Shown here piece by piece: positions 26,283-34,655 of a DNA stretch of 64,000 nucleotides. The stretch is taken from positions 272,647 through 336,646 of the forward strand of contig NZ_HE978616.1 of the NCBI RefSeq assembly GCF_000307225.1, in the 5' to 3' direction. The position numbers were made by a program, and so were the translations under genes. Source of the DNA: Anaerococcus vaginalis. GTDB taxonomy: Bacteria; Bacillota; Clostridia; Tissierellales; Peptoniphilaceae. Every line of letters begins with the position of its first letter. Position 1 is the first letter of the stretch. The notes beneath the pieces were generated by a model. It was not told the origin of the DNA, made no database searches, and saw only the letters and a program-made list of their open reading frames with translations.

Positions 26283-26810
26283 TTAATTATTTGTAAATAA
26301 GTTTGAATTATCTTTTAGATAAAATAACAAATTAATGTAATCTTTTTGATAAGGAACAAATTTTTTCTCATCAATTATATCCAGTAATTGTTCCTTACTT
26401 ACAAATTTTACATCTGAAACTTCCTCTTTTTGAAGTTTTAATTTACTTATATCAATATTTTTATTATTTATTATATAAACATCATCAATTCTAAAACCTG
26501 AATTAATAGAAATTTTAGGATAAGCTTTTGAAAAATTATATTTTATGCCAAGTTCTTCAAACAATTCCCTCGAGGCTGATGTTTGAGAAGTTTCCCCACT
26601 TGAAACTGCTCCTGAAACTGTTAAGTCCCACAAATTTGGCCAAGATGTTTTTTCGGAACTCCTTTTTTGTATTAAAAGCCTTCCCTTTTTATCAAAAATC
26701 AAAACATGAATTATAAGTCTATAAAATCCTCTTGGAACTATATCTCTTCTTTCTATTATATCTCCAGTTTTTTTCCTAAAATTATCATATAAATCTACAA
26801 ATTCTTTCAT
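26283..26810 (-). CDS. NUDIX hydrolase, IPP-isomerase-like subfamily
   Basis: A 175-residue hydrolase of a nucleoside-diphosphate-linked or similar pyrophosphate. The Nudix box is complete (G-x5-E-x7-R-E-L-x-E-E-x-G-I: GAVSSGETSQTSASRELFEE). It is preceded by GRLLIQKRSSEKTSWPNLWD, the W-P-x-x-W-D pattern of the IDI/YfcD-like group. The substrate is unknown. ATG start with GGAGAGAATA upstream. A single gene between ldh and the DUF1294 gene; no operon partner suggests a pathway. Confidence 0.88.
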   Translation of the reverse strand: MKEFVDLYDNFRKKTGDIIERRDIVPRGFYRLIIHVLIFDKKGRLLIQKRSSEKTSWPNLWDLTVSGAVSSGETSQTSASRELFEELGIKYNFSKAYPKISINSGFRIDDVYIINNKNIDISKLKLQKEEVSDVKFVSKEQLLDIIDEKKFVPYQKDYINLLFYLKDNSNLFTNN

Positions 26811-26884
26811 TATTCTCTCCTTTAATCACTTAAATATACTTACCCAATTTTAAAATTTAAAAGCGACATATTATTGCTACAAAA

Positions 26885-27166
26885 TTAAAAAATAAATTTA
26901 TTAAAAAAATAAAATCCAAGAAAAATATGTAACACTACAAAAATCGGAAGAAATACCATAAATTTTTTGTTACGAATTTTATGATGAATTAACTTCATAA
27001 AAATATACATAGAAAATGCTCCTCCAATAAAGGCAAACAACAAAAGAATATTTTCTCTTATTCTTTTGCTTTTAAATTTTTTTGAAGCAATTTTATCGTA
27101 AATCACAAGAAAAATTGAAATTACAGAAACAAATATAAAATAAAATATCAAATTTTTAATTTCCAT
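26885..27166 (-). CDS. DUF1294 family membrane protein
   Basis: A 93-residue protein with three membrane helices. The family pattern is visible: VIYDKIASKKFKSKRIRENI then LLLFAFIGGAFSMYIFMKLI and HHKIRNKKFMVFLPIF. Function is unknown. It overlaps the end of the upstream alpha/beta hydrolase gene by 11 bases, so the two are translationally linked. Confidence 0.85.
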   Translation of the reverse strand: MEIKNLIFYFIFVSVISIFLVIYDKIASKKFKSKRIRENILLLFAFIGGAFSMYIFMKLIHHKIRNKKFMVFLPIFVVLHIFLGFYFFNKFIF

Positions 27167-28037
27167 TTTTAATTAAATCTTCAAAAATTTTTATAAATTT
27201 TTCTTTCTCATCAACAAAAACAGCATGACCTGAATTTTCAAATTCTATGAAATTTACCTTGTTTGGAAAATATTCTATGCTTTTGTAGGCATCATCAATT
27301 GGAACTACCATATCCTTGTTACCATGAATCCATATTACTTTTTTATTTATTTTTTCAATCAAGCCACTACCATCTGTGCTTGTATTATTATAGGAAACCA
27401 TAGCAAGGAGAGATTCTAAAAAGCATCTTTGTTTTAAGAAATCTTCAGCCATTTTTCTTAAATCATCTGGATTTGGATCATTTACATTATAAATAGTTTG
27501 CCTAAATAAATCTTCAAAAAAATCAATATCTTCATCTTTTATTCCATTTAAAATTGGTACTGTGAAGGATAAATCGTGTTTAATTTTAAAATTTTCCAAA
27601 AAATTTGGCCATTTAAACTTTTTATTAGAATCTTCCTTATATTTTGGCATAAGAAATCCATTCACACCAACTGATGCTATCAATATCAATTGTTTTATTT
27701 TTTCGGGGAAAAGTCCTGCAAAATCCATTGCAACAAGTCCTCCCAAAGACCAGCCTACGAGAGAAAAATCTTCAATCTTTAAAGAATCTACAAAATACTT
27801 TAAATCTTTCGCCCATTCTTTCATTTCTTTGTGTTTATTTTCATAAGAGCTTTCTCCATAACCAATTAAATCTGGAGCAAAAACTTCGATATTTTCATCA
27901 AGACTTTCCAACAAATCTTCAAAAAATTGAGAAGAAGATTGAAATCCATGAATTAAAACCACCTTATTTTCTCCATGTCCAATATGTCTATATGCCATAG
28001 TCTCGCCATTTTTAAGTTTTACATACTTTATTTTCAT
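27156..28037 (-). CDS. alpha/beta hydrolase
   Basis: A 293-residue cytosolic hydrolase of the alpha/beta fold. The oxyanion motif is VVLIHGFQSSSQFF (about residues 26-39). The nucleophile Ser is in SLVGWSLGGLVAMDFAG (about 118), the acid probably in IHGNKDMVVPIDDA, and the His in ENSGHAVFVDE near 273. Substrate unknown; sequence style resembles esterases and C-C hydrolases. First gene of a two-gene unit with the DUF1294 protein. The start ATG at 28037 has AAAGAAAGTGAATAAAA upstream, a modest ribosome site. Confidence 0.88.
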   Translation of the reverse strand: MKIKYVKLKNGETMAYRHIGHGENKVVLIHGFQSSSQFFEDLLESLDENIEVFAPDLIGYGESSYENKHKEMKEWAKDLKYFVDSLKIEDFSLVGWSLGGLVAMDFAGLFPEKIKQLILIASVGVNGFLMPKYKEDSNKKFKWPNFLENFKIKHDLSFTVPILNGIKDEDIDFFEDLFRQTIYNVNDPNPDDLRKMAEDFLKQRCFLESLLAMVSYNNTSTDGSGLIEKINKKVIWIHGNKDMVVPIDDAYKSIEYFPNKVNFIEFENSGHAVFVDEKEKFIKIFEDLIKNGN

Positions 28038-28125
28038 CTTTTTTATTCACTTTCTTTTAAAACTAGTCTTATTATATATAGAAAAATATTTTTTATCAAT
28101 TTTTTATAAGTTTATAAATTAAAGT

Positions 28126-28172
28126 AAAAAAAAGAAATTGTTGCAAGTTTTATATCTTTGTGCAACAATTTC
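28126..28172 (-). terminator. intrinsic terminator after metF
   Basis: GAAATTGTTGCA pairs perfectly with TGCAACAATTTC (12 bp), followed on the minus strand by a run of eight T. Confidence 0.9.
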
Positions 28173-28181
28173 TAATAGATT

Positions 28182-29032
28182 CTATAATTTTATTAAATTT
28201 TTAATAGATTCATATATTTTTTCAGCAATATAGGGATTGTTCATTGTGTACAAGTGAATCCCATCAACTCCTGATGAAATCAAATCAACTATTTGGTCTA
28301 CTGCATAGGCAATTCCACAATCCCTCATAGCAGTTTTATCATTTTCATACCTTCTCATTATTTTTAAGAATTTTTTTGGAAGTTTTATACCGTTTAAACT
28401 TATCATTTTTTCTATTTGTTTTTATTTATAACTGGCATAATACCTGCTTGTATTGGTACATTAATTCCAGCTAATTCACACATATCTCTAAACCTATAGA
28501 AATCTTCATTGTCAAAAAATAATTGTGTAACAAGACTATCGCAACCTGCATCAACTTTTTTTCTTAAATTTTTTATATCTTCTACAATATTTGCGCTATC
28601 TATATGGCCTTCTGGATAAGCTGCAGCCATAACATAAAAATCCCCTTTTTCTTTTATAGCCCTTATAAGATCAGATGCATGTTCATAATCTCCTTTTTTA
28701 TAAGAAAATTCAGGTATATCTCCTCTTAAAGCCAATATTTTATTTACATTTTTTTCTTTTAAAATATTTAATTTTTTTGTAAGTTCTTCTTCACTCAAAC
28801 CAATTGATATTAAATGAGCTACCGATTCTACACCTTGTTTTTTTATTTCACCAGCTATATCAAAAGTTCTTTTGCTTGTATCATTTCCAGCGGCTCCATA
28901 AGTTACAGAAATTGATTCAGGTTTTAAATTTATTAATCTATCAATAGTATTATAAATTGTTTCTATTGGCAAATTCTTTCTTGGTGGAAAAACTTCAAAA
29001 CTTAAAGCACAATTTCTACTTCCTATATTCAT
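28182..29032 (-). pseudogene. metF: methylenetetrahydrofolate reductase MetF, frameshifted as assembled
   Basis: Reduces 5,10-methylene-THF to 5-methyl-THF, the methyl donor for MetE. The N-terminal piece (28412-29032) has LSFEVFPPRKN (catalytic Glu) and SVTYGAAGNDTS, AHLISIGLS, LALRGDIPE and CDSLVTQLFFDNEDFYRF. The short C-terminal piece (28182-28406) has DGIHLYTMNNPYIAEKIYES. They join as MPVINKKQIEKMISLNGIKL if one A is added to the A5 run at 28419-28423. Corrected length is about 283 residues. The start overlaps metE by 17 bases. It is functionally coupled to metE; the break is probably an error. Confidence 0.9.
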
Positions 29033-31283
29033 TTCTTAACTCCAAACTTGCTCTTACTAAATTTTTAAGAGCCTTTACTGTTTCTTCTTCACCCCTAGTT
29101 TTTAGTCCACAATCTGGATTTACCCAAAGCTTTTTCACATCAACTTTTTCAAGAATTTTTCTTAAAGTATTTTTAATTTCTTCAACTGAAGGTACTCTTG
29201 GTGAATGAATATCATAAACACCTGGTCCAACTTGTGTTTTAAAATTATTTTCTTTTAATGAATCAAGAATTTTAAGATTTGACCTTGAAGCTTCAAAACT
29301 TATTACATCTGCATCCATTTGATCAATAGATTTTATTATATCTGTAAATTCAGAATAGCACATATGAGTATGGATTTGGGTTGTAGGCTTACAATCAGAA
29401 TGTACTAATCTAAATGCTGGAATTGCCCAATCAAGATATTGGCTAAACCAATCTGATTTTCTTAATGGTAATTTTTCTCTAAGTGCTGCTTCATCAATTT
29501 GGATAATATTTATTCCTGCTTTTTCTAAATCTAAAACTTCATCTCTAATTGCAAGAGCAATTTGATAAGTTGATTCTTTTACAGATATATCTTCTCTTGG
29601 AAAAGACCAATTTAAAATTGTAACAGGACCTGTTAGCATTCCCTTGATTGGTTTTTTTGTCAAAGATTTTGCATATGATGACCATTTTACAGTGATTTTT
29701 TCTTCTCTTTTTATATCAGACCAAATTATTGGTGGTTTTACACACCTTGTGCCATAAGATTGAACCCAGGCTTTTTTTGTAAATAAATATCCTGATAAAT
29801 GTTCACCAAAATATTCTACCATGTCATTTCTTTCAAATTCACCATGAACCAAAACATCAAGTCCTAAATCTTCTTGAAGTCTTATGCATTCTTCAATTTT
29901 TTTGTAATTAAATTCTTCATATTCTTCTTTTGATATTTGACCATTTTTATATTTTTTTCTGTTTGTTTTTACATCTAAAGTTTGTGGAAAAGATCCTATA
30001 GTTGTTGTTGGAAATAATGGTAGATTTAATTCTTCTTTTTGAATTTTCTCTCTTTTTTCAAAAGAATCTTTTCTTACAAAATCTAAATCTTTTAGATTTT
30101 CTATCCTATCTTTCACATCTCTATCACAAAGATTTTTTCTATCTTCAAAAAGTTTTTTATTATTAATAAAATCTTCATCAAATCTATAATTTACATCGGC
30201 TAATTTTTTCAAATCATTTAATTCTTCTAGCTTTTCATAGGCAAAGGCAAAATGTTTTTTATATTTTTCATCCAATTTATCTTCAAAATCTACGCTATAA
30301 GGAACGTGAATTAAAGAAGATGATGGTTGGATTACAGAATCTATTTCTTTTTCCTGTAGTTTTTCAATTATTGCTAAAGTTTTTTCATATGAATTTCTCC
30401 AGATATTTTTTCCATTTATAAGTCCTGCAAATAAAGTTTTATCTTTATTAAATCCATATTTTTCAATTAAGTCTAAAGTTTTTCTTCCTTCTATAAAATC
30501 AAGACCTATACCATCAAAATCGAGTTCTTGCAAGTTTTGATAAATATCTCTAACATCTCCAAAATAAGTTTGAAGTATTATTTTAATAGGGCCTTTTTTA
30601 GCTAGAATTTTTTTATAAACTTCTACAAATAGATCAATATCTTCCTTACTTAAATCATAAACCAAGTAGGCTTCTTCAAATTGAAGAGTTTTAAGGCCAA
30701 GTTCTTGGAATTTTTCTATATAAGAAATATAAGCATTAATAAAATCATCTTTAAAATCATTTATATTTTTTTCTCCCTTATAATCTAATAATTTCAAAAA
30801 TGTAAAAATTCCAATTATAGTTGATTTTGTTTCAAAACCTAAATCTTTAGCTTCTTTATATTGGTCAAAGGCTTTTGTAGAATTTAATTTTATTTCAGTA
30901 TCATCTTCAATTTCTGCAACCATGTAGTGATAATTTGTGTTGAACCATTTTTTCATTGAAAGGGCCTTTACATCAAGGCCATTTTTTTGATAACCTCTTG
31001 CCATTGCAAAATATGTATCGATATCAGATAAATTTAATTGTTTATATCTTTTGGCTATAACATTAAAGGTAAGAGCTGTATCTAAAAATAAATCATAATA
31101 TGAAAAATCATTAGATACTATACAATCTAATTTTTTTTGCTTTTGCCAAGCCTTTTTTCTAATTTCTTTTGCAACACTTTCAAGCTCAGAAAATTTTATT
31201 TCATTTTTAAAATATTTTTCTGTAGCAAATTTTAATTCTCTATTTTCTCCAATTCTTGGAAATCCAATAATAGATGTTTTCAT
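29016..31283 (-). CDS. metE: cobalamin-independent methionine synthase
   Basis: Transfers the methyl group of 5-methyl-THF (polyglutamate form) to homocysteine, the last step of methionine synthesis. At 755 residues it has full length, with two (beta/alpha)8 barrels. N-terminal: SIIGFPRIGENRELKFA. C-terminal zinc and homocysteine sites: TIGSFPQTLDVKT, QIDEAALREKLPL, IHTHMCYSEF (His and Cys ligands) and VNPDCGLKTR (Cys ligand). The ATG at 31283 follows AAAAGGAGATAGTA. It overlaps metF. The upstream LysR gene and palindrome suggest methionine-type regulation. Confidence 0.97.
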   Translation of the reverse strand: MKTSIIGFPRIGENRELKFATEKYFKNEIKFSELESVAKEIRKKAWQKQKKLDCIVSNDFSYYDLFLDTALTFNVIAKRYKQLNLSDIDTYFAMARGYQKNGLDVKALSMKKWFNTNYHYMVAEIEDDTEIKLNSTKAFDQYKEAKDLGFETKSTIIGIFTFLKLLDYKGEKNINDFKDDFINAYISYIEKFQELGLKTLQFEEAYLVYDLSKEDIDLFVEVYKKILAKKGPIKIILQTYFGDVRDIYQNLQELDFDGIGLDFIEGRKTLDLIEKYGFNKDKTLFAGLINGKNIWRNSYEKTLAIIEKLQEKEIDSVIQPSSSLIHVPYSVDFEDKLDEKYKKHFAFAYEKLEELNDLKKLADVNYRFDEDFINNKKLFEDRKNLCDRDVKDRIENLKDLDFVRKDSFEKREKIQKEELNLPLFPTTTIGSFPQTLDVKTNRKKYKNGQISKEEYEEFNYKKIEECIRLQEDLGLDVLVHGEFERNDMVEYFGEHLSGYLFTKKAWVQSYGTRCVKPPIIWSDIKREEKITVKWSSYAKSLTKKPIKGMLTGPVTILNWSFPREDISVKESTYQIALAIRDEVLDLEKAGINIIQIDEAALREKLPLRKSDWFSQYLDWAIPAFRLVHSDCKPTTQIHTHMCYSEFTDIIKSIDQMDADVISFEASRSNLKILDSLKENNFKTQVGPGVYDIHSPRVPSVEEIKNTLRKILEKVDVKKLWVNPDCGLKTRGEEETVKALKNLVRASLELRNEYRK

Positions 31284-31302
31284 TACTATCTCCTTTTTGG
31301 GC

Positions 31303-31362
31303 TAAAAAAATAAGCCCTTGCTTTTTTATTCTTTCGTACAGTATAAAGCAAGATGGCTTATT
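31303..31362 (-). terminator. terminator between the lysR gene and metE, with the metE promoter embedded
   Basis: On the minus strand AATAAGCC/GGCTTATT and the inner CTTGCTTT/AAAGCAAG form a two-part stem of 16 pairs with a 2-base bulge, followed by TTTTTTT. It ends only about 12 bases before the metE ribosome site. It either terminates lysR transcripts or acts as an attenuator. Confidence 0.8.
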
Positions 31363-31370
31363 AGTGTTAA
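31340..31370 (-). promoter_or_regulatory. putative metE promoter inside the terminator
   Basis: TTAACA (31365-31370), a long 19-bp spacer and TATACT (31340-31345) on the minus strand. Transcription would start near 31333, in the hairpin loop, so metE mRNA would lack the left arm and escape termination. Confidence 0.5.
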
Positions 31371-31388
31371 TACTTATTTTCTATTATT

Positions 31389-31410
31389 GGATATAGATTT
31401 TTTCTATACC
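31389..31410 (-). promoter_or_regulatory. LysR-type operator upstream of metE
   Basis: A palindrome TATAGA-N5-TCTATA flanked by GG/CC contains a T-N11-A core. It is centred about 67 bases upstream of the inferred metE start, where LysR activators normally bind. It begins two bases after the lysR stop. Confidence 0.6.
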
Positions 31411-31412
31411 AC

Positions 31413-32324
31413 TTATTTAGAAAAATTTTCAATATATTCTTTTAAATATTTTATATAGGATTTGCTAATAAAATCAATCGGCCTATTTTTTAAAGAAATA
31501 TAACCTATATTCATCTCTTCATCAGCATCTAATATTTTTGCAATAATTCCAGTCCCATTCAAATCTTTTGATAAAACTCCCGATGTTATGGTATATCCAT
31601 TAAGGCCAATCATCAAATTAAAAATTGAAGCCCTATCTGTTACCACAATATTTTTTGGACTATATTCTGTTGGAAATAATTCTTCTGCAAAATAAAAAGA
31701 ATTATTTTTATCTTGTTCATATGATAACCTTGGATATTCTTTTAAATCTTCAAGGCTTATATTATCTTTTTTTGCAAGCGGATTATCTTTGCTTATGAAA
31801 ATATGAGGTTTAGCTTTAAATATAGAATGAAATTCCAAATCCTCTCTTTCCAAAATTCCCAAAATTATATTTTTATTAAAATTCGAAAGATACATTATAC
31901 CAATTTGACTTCTCAAAGACTTAACATCTTCAATAATTTGAGAAGTTGTAGTCTCTCTTAAAGAAAATTCATATTTATTTTCCCCATATTCTTTTACAAG
32001 CATAACAAAAGCATTGACAACAAAAGCATAATGTTGACTTGAAATTGAAAAAACTCTTTTAGTAACTTCCTTTTTTTTGTAATTATTTTCCAAAAAATCA
32101 GCTTGTTCAACTACAGATCTTGAGTATGCAAGAAAAATTTCACCTTCTTCAGTTAAACTAACTCCCCTGTTAGTTCTCTTAAATATTTTTATGCCCATTT
32201 CTTTTTCCAAATCAAAAATCGACTTAGACAAGGAGGGTTGACTAACTAGCAAAACCTTACTTGCTTTTGAAATAGAACCTTCTTCTACAATAGCAATAAG
32301 ATATTTTAATTGTTGTAAAGTCAT
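31413..32324 (-). CDS. LysR family regulator, probable activator of metE
   Basis: A 303-residue LysR protein. The N-terminal helix-turn-helix is clear (MTLQQLKYLIAIVEEGSISK then ASKVLLVSQPSLSKSIFDLE, residues 1-40), followed by the linker helix and a periplasmic-binding-like effector domain. The ATG at 32324 follows AAAAGGAGC. Its stop lies two bases from a LysR-style palindrome before metE in the same direction, so it probably controls metE-metF, perhaps sensing homocysteine as MetR does. Effector and target are inferred from position only. Confidence 0.88.
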   Translation of the reverse strand: MTLQQLKYLIAIVEEGSISKASKVLLVSQPSLSKSIFDLEKEMGIKIFKRTNRGVSLTEEGEIFLAYSRSVVEQADFLENNYKKKEVTKRVFSISSQHYAFVVNAFVMLVKEYGENKYEFSLRETTTSQIIEDVKSLRSQIGIMYLSNFNKNIILGILEREDLEFHSIFKAKPHIFISKDNPLAKKDNISLEDLKEYPRLSYEQDKNNSFYFAEELFPTEYSPKNIVVTDRASIFNLMIGLNGYTITSGVLSKDLNGTGIIAKILDADEEMNIGYISLKNRPIDFISKSYIKYLKEYIENFSK

Positions 32325-32345
32325 AAAAGCTCCTTTTTAAAAAAT

Positions 32346-33536
32346 TTAATCAAGTAATTTTTTGTAGAAATTGTCAATAAAAATCGCTCCAATTGGGGCA
32401 GTAAGTAAAATTCCCAAAACTGCCATTGATAAAATTATATCCCCACTAGAAAGTCCATTTGCAAGGGGAACTGCTCCTATAGCTGCTTGGACAGTTGCCT
32501 TTGGCATGTAAGAAAAAACTGTAAATAATTTTTCCTTTTTATTTAGGCTTGATCCTGAAATTGAGATCAAAGTTCCAACAGACCTAATGATTAAAGCCAA
32601 AAATACCATTATTACTGATAAAAATCCTAATTTTGTAATATAAGAAATATTTACCTCTGCTCCAACCAAAACAAACAATAAAATTTCAGCAAAAATCCAT
32701 AGTTTTCCAAATTTTTCAGAAAGTCTTGAGGAAACTTCATCATCTGCCTTAATTTTAAAAACACAACTCATAGCAATTACTGCCAAAAGTCCAGAAAAGG
32801 CAATTTTTGATTTCAATAAGCTTTCCATAGCGACTAATAAAAATGAAATAGCAAGAATTATAATAACTTTTGTAGAATTTCTAACCATATCATCTTTTTT
32901 ATAAAAAAATTCAAAAACGAGGTATAAAAAATATCCCACTATAGCTCCAAATAATATGCCCAAAATTATAGAAATCGGAACATTTACAAGGGAAATTAAA
33001 CTTACATCTTCCCCCTTTGCCATTGACAAAAATGATGAAAATAAAACAAGAACAAAAATATCATCACAAGATGAACCCGCAAGAATCATTTGCGGAATTG
33101 ATTTTTCTACCCCTCTTTTTTCTTCAATTAATTTAACCATTCTTGGAACAACAACAGCTGGTGATACTGCTGCAAGAACAGATCCCATCAAAAGTGCATC
33201 AATCGCTCTAATTTTGAAAAAAATTCTTGCGAAAATAAAATAAGCTAATATTTCAAAACTTGCAGGTAAAAATGATAAAAGTATGGCAGATTTACCAGCT
33301 TTTTTCAAATCAGAAATATCTAAAGAAAGTCCTGCCTTAATTAAAATAATAATCAAAGCAATTTGTCTAAGCTCTGCCGAAATGTTTAGTGTTTTTGAAT
33401 CAATTAGGTTTAAAACATAGGGACCCAAAATAATTCCCGTAAAAAGCATACCAATTAAAGATGGTATTTTGAATTTTTTACAAAAAAATCCAAATATAAG
33501 TCCAAAAATAATAATTAGACCAAGTGATATTAACAT
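32346..33536 (-). CDS. CPA-type cation/proton antiporter under fluoride riboswitch control
   Basis: A 396-residue membrane antiporter of the sodium/hydrogen exchanger family (PF00999) with 11-13 helices. Landmarks are FKIPSLIGMLFTGIILGPYV near residue 23, GSVLAAVSPAVVVPRM near 116, AGSSCDDIFVLVLFSS near 147 (a double-Asp ion site) and SYMPKATVQAAIGAVPLA near 335. The correct start is ATG at 33536 after AAAAGGAGGAATT; a longer reading would run through the terminator. The leader carries a fluoride riboswitch, so it probably protects against fluoride or the linked acid load. Some fluoride-riboswitch regulons include Na+/H+ antiporters; the ion moved is not known. Confidence 0.9.
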   Translation of the reverse strand: MLISLGLIIIFGLIFGFFCKKFKIPSLIGMLFTGIILGPYVLNLIDSKTLNISAELRQIALIIILIKAGLSLDISDLKKAGKSAILLSFLPASFEILAYFIFARIFFKIRAIDALLMGSVLAAVSPAVVVPRMVKLIEEKRGVEKSIPQMILAGSSCDDIFVLVLFSSFLSMAKGEDVSLISLVNVPISIILGILFGAIVGYFLYLVFEFFYKKDDMVRNSTKVIIILAISFLLVAMESLLKSKIAFSGLLAVIAMSCVFKIKADDEVSSRLSEKFGKLWIFAEILLFVLVGAEVNISYITKLGFLSVIMVFLALIIRSVGTLISISGSSLNKKEKLFTVFSYMPKATVQAAIGAVPLANGLSSGDIILSMAVLGILLTAPIGAIFIDNFYKKLLD

Positions 33537-33554
33537 AATTCCTCCTTTTAGGAC

Positions 33555-33607
33555 AAAAAAAATGATGAATTCTGTCCTACAAAATAAAATAGTAACAGAA
33601 GTCATCA
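33555..33607 (-). terminator. expression-platform terminator of the fluoride riboswitch
   Basis: TGATGA-C-TTCTGT pairs with ACAGAA-T-TCATCA, followed on the minus strand by T8. The left arm is the 3' part of the fluoride aptamer, so ligand-bound aptamer and terminator are mutually exclusive. This is an ON switch by antitermination. Confidence 0.85.
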
Positions 33608-33652
33608 GCAAAATGCGGTTTTAGAAAAAATCTAAGGGAGAACTTCATTCCC
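33592..33652 (-). promoter_or_regulatory. fluoride riboswitch (crcB motif) aptamer
   Basis: On the minus strand: P1 GGGA...TCCC closing loop ATGAAGTTC; then AAACCGC with a short GCA/TGC helix; then the highly conserved GCTGATGACTTCTG. GAAGT in the first loop can pair with ACTTC downstream as the pseudoknot. An extra TTAGA/TCTAA hairpin sits in the linker, which is variable in this class. Motif order, pseudoknot and terminator overlap all fit the crcB RNA. Confidence 0.9.
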
Positions 33653-33659
33653 TTCTTAT

Positions 33660-33688
33660 ATTATAAAATTATTTATTAGCTAAGTCAA
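33660..33688 (-). promoter_or_regulatory. promoter of the fluoride-responsive antiporter
   Basis: TTGACT (33683-33688), a 17-bp spacer and TATAAT (33660-33665) on the minus strand. The -35 overlaps the stop codon of gloB. The riboswitch begins about eight bases after the -10. Confidence 0.78.
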
Positions 33689-34371
33689 TTTTTGATTTTT
33701 ATAAATTTCTTAAATTCATCCAAATTTTTTGCCATAAAAAATGGATTTATTAAAAATTCTTTTTCTACACTTGTTGGAAGACTTGGCATATTTTTTGAAA
33801 TTTTATTTTTAGCATCTTCTATAGCATAATCCATAATCTTATCCTTTATAATTTTTTTAGATGAGCTAAGACAATCAATAGTGTATTCGTGGGCTGGATA
33901 AATCAAAGTTTTTTTATCAAGATTTTTAATTTTTTGAACAGATTCAAAAGAACTTTGGTAATCACCTGTAAATACCCTTCCACAACCTGAAGAAAATATC
34001 GCATCCCCACAAAATAAATTATTTTCAACCAAATATGAAATATGTTCTTCAGTATGACCATTTGTTTTTAAAACTTTAAATTTATATCCAAAAATTTCAA
34101 ATTCATCATTTTCTTTTAAAGTTTTATCATTCAAATTTTTAGTTTCGCTTGGTCCATAAACCACAGCCGTCTTATATTTTTCTTTTAATTTCCTAACTCC
34201 TCCCACATGATCCATATGCTTGTGAGTTAATAAAATTGCAGATAAATTTTTATCCTTTAAATATTTAAAACAAGGACTTTCATCACCTGGGTCAATTAAA
34301 ATTACATTTTTTCCATTTTCAATTGTCCAAATATAATTATCTTCAAAAGCCCTAATAAAATTAATTTTCAT
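33685..34371 (-). CDS. gloB: hydroxyacylglutathione hydrolase-like metallo-beta-lactamase fold protein (glyoxalase II)
   Basis: A 228-residue zinc hydrolase. The ligand motif THKHMDHVGG is near residue 54. Further ligands are His in TNGHTEEHISYLV, the Asp in LFCGDAIFSSGCGRVF and the His in YPAHEYT. This pattern is that of glyoxalase II (S-lactoylglutathione hydrolase) and close thioester hydrolases. The start ATG at 34371 follows GAGAGGAGTTTTT, ten codons inside the longest frame. No glyoxalase I gene is in the window. In an organism that may lack glutathione the thiol partner is uncertain. Confidence 0.87.
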   Translation of the reverse strand: MKINFIRAFEDNYIWTIENGKNVILIDPGDESPCFKYLKDKNLSAILLTHKHMDHVGGVRKLKEKYKTAVVYGPSETKNLNDKTLKENDEFEIFGYKFKVLKTNGHTEEHISYLVENNLFCGDAIFSSGCGRVFTGDYQSSFESVQKIKNLDKKTLIYPAHEYTIDCLSSSKKIIKDKIMDYAIEDAKNKISKNMPSLPTSVEKEFLINPFFMAKNLDEFKKFIKIKN

Positions 34372-34424
34372 AAAAACTCCTCTCAAAAAATTTATACCCA
34401 AAATTTAAAATAAAAAAGTAGGCA

Positions 34425-34650
34425 AAGTCTACTCAGACTGTTGACAAAGTATACAAATCCTCATGCTAAGAATATCATACGGAAAAAATTGATTTTATTT
34501 CAAATTTAAAAATTCGTTAAAAATCGCACTGTATGAGCGTTAGCGAGTTTGCGATTTTAGAATTTTGAAATTTAGAAATCAACAATTTTTTTAGTCAGAT
34601 ATTCGTGCTTGAGGGTTTGTCTACGATCTGAGTAGGCAAAGCCTACTTTA
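34425..34650. repeat. 226-bp imperfect fold-back element (MITE-like) with terminal hairpins
   Basis: The two ends are AGTAGGC-AAA-GTCTACT and AGTAGGC-AAA-GCCTACT, each a small hairpin. The halves are imperfect inverted repeats of about 110 bp: matching blocks include CTACTCAGA, GACAAA, CCTCA, GAATATC, AAAAAATTG and AAAATCGCA. The centre holds TATGAGCGTTAGCGAG. It carries no ORF and fills the space between gloB and sdaAA. A non-autonomous mobile or REP-like element is likely; its copy number cannot be judged here. Confidence 0.65.
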
Positions 34651-34655
34651 AAAAA

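Noticed and set aside
28182-28406. Independent small gene after metF
   Set aside because: Its sequence is the C-terminal end of MetF, rejoined by adding one A at 28419-28423.
31284-31412. SAM riboswitch or T-box before metE
   Set aside because: The leader is too short and lacks the SAM-I core, the T-box sequence and a specifier loop; only a terminator hairpin and a palindrome are present.
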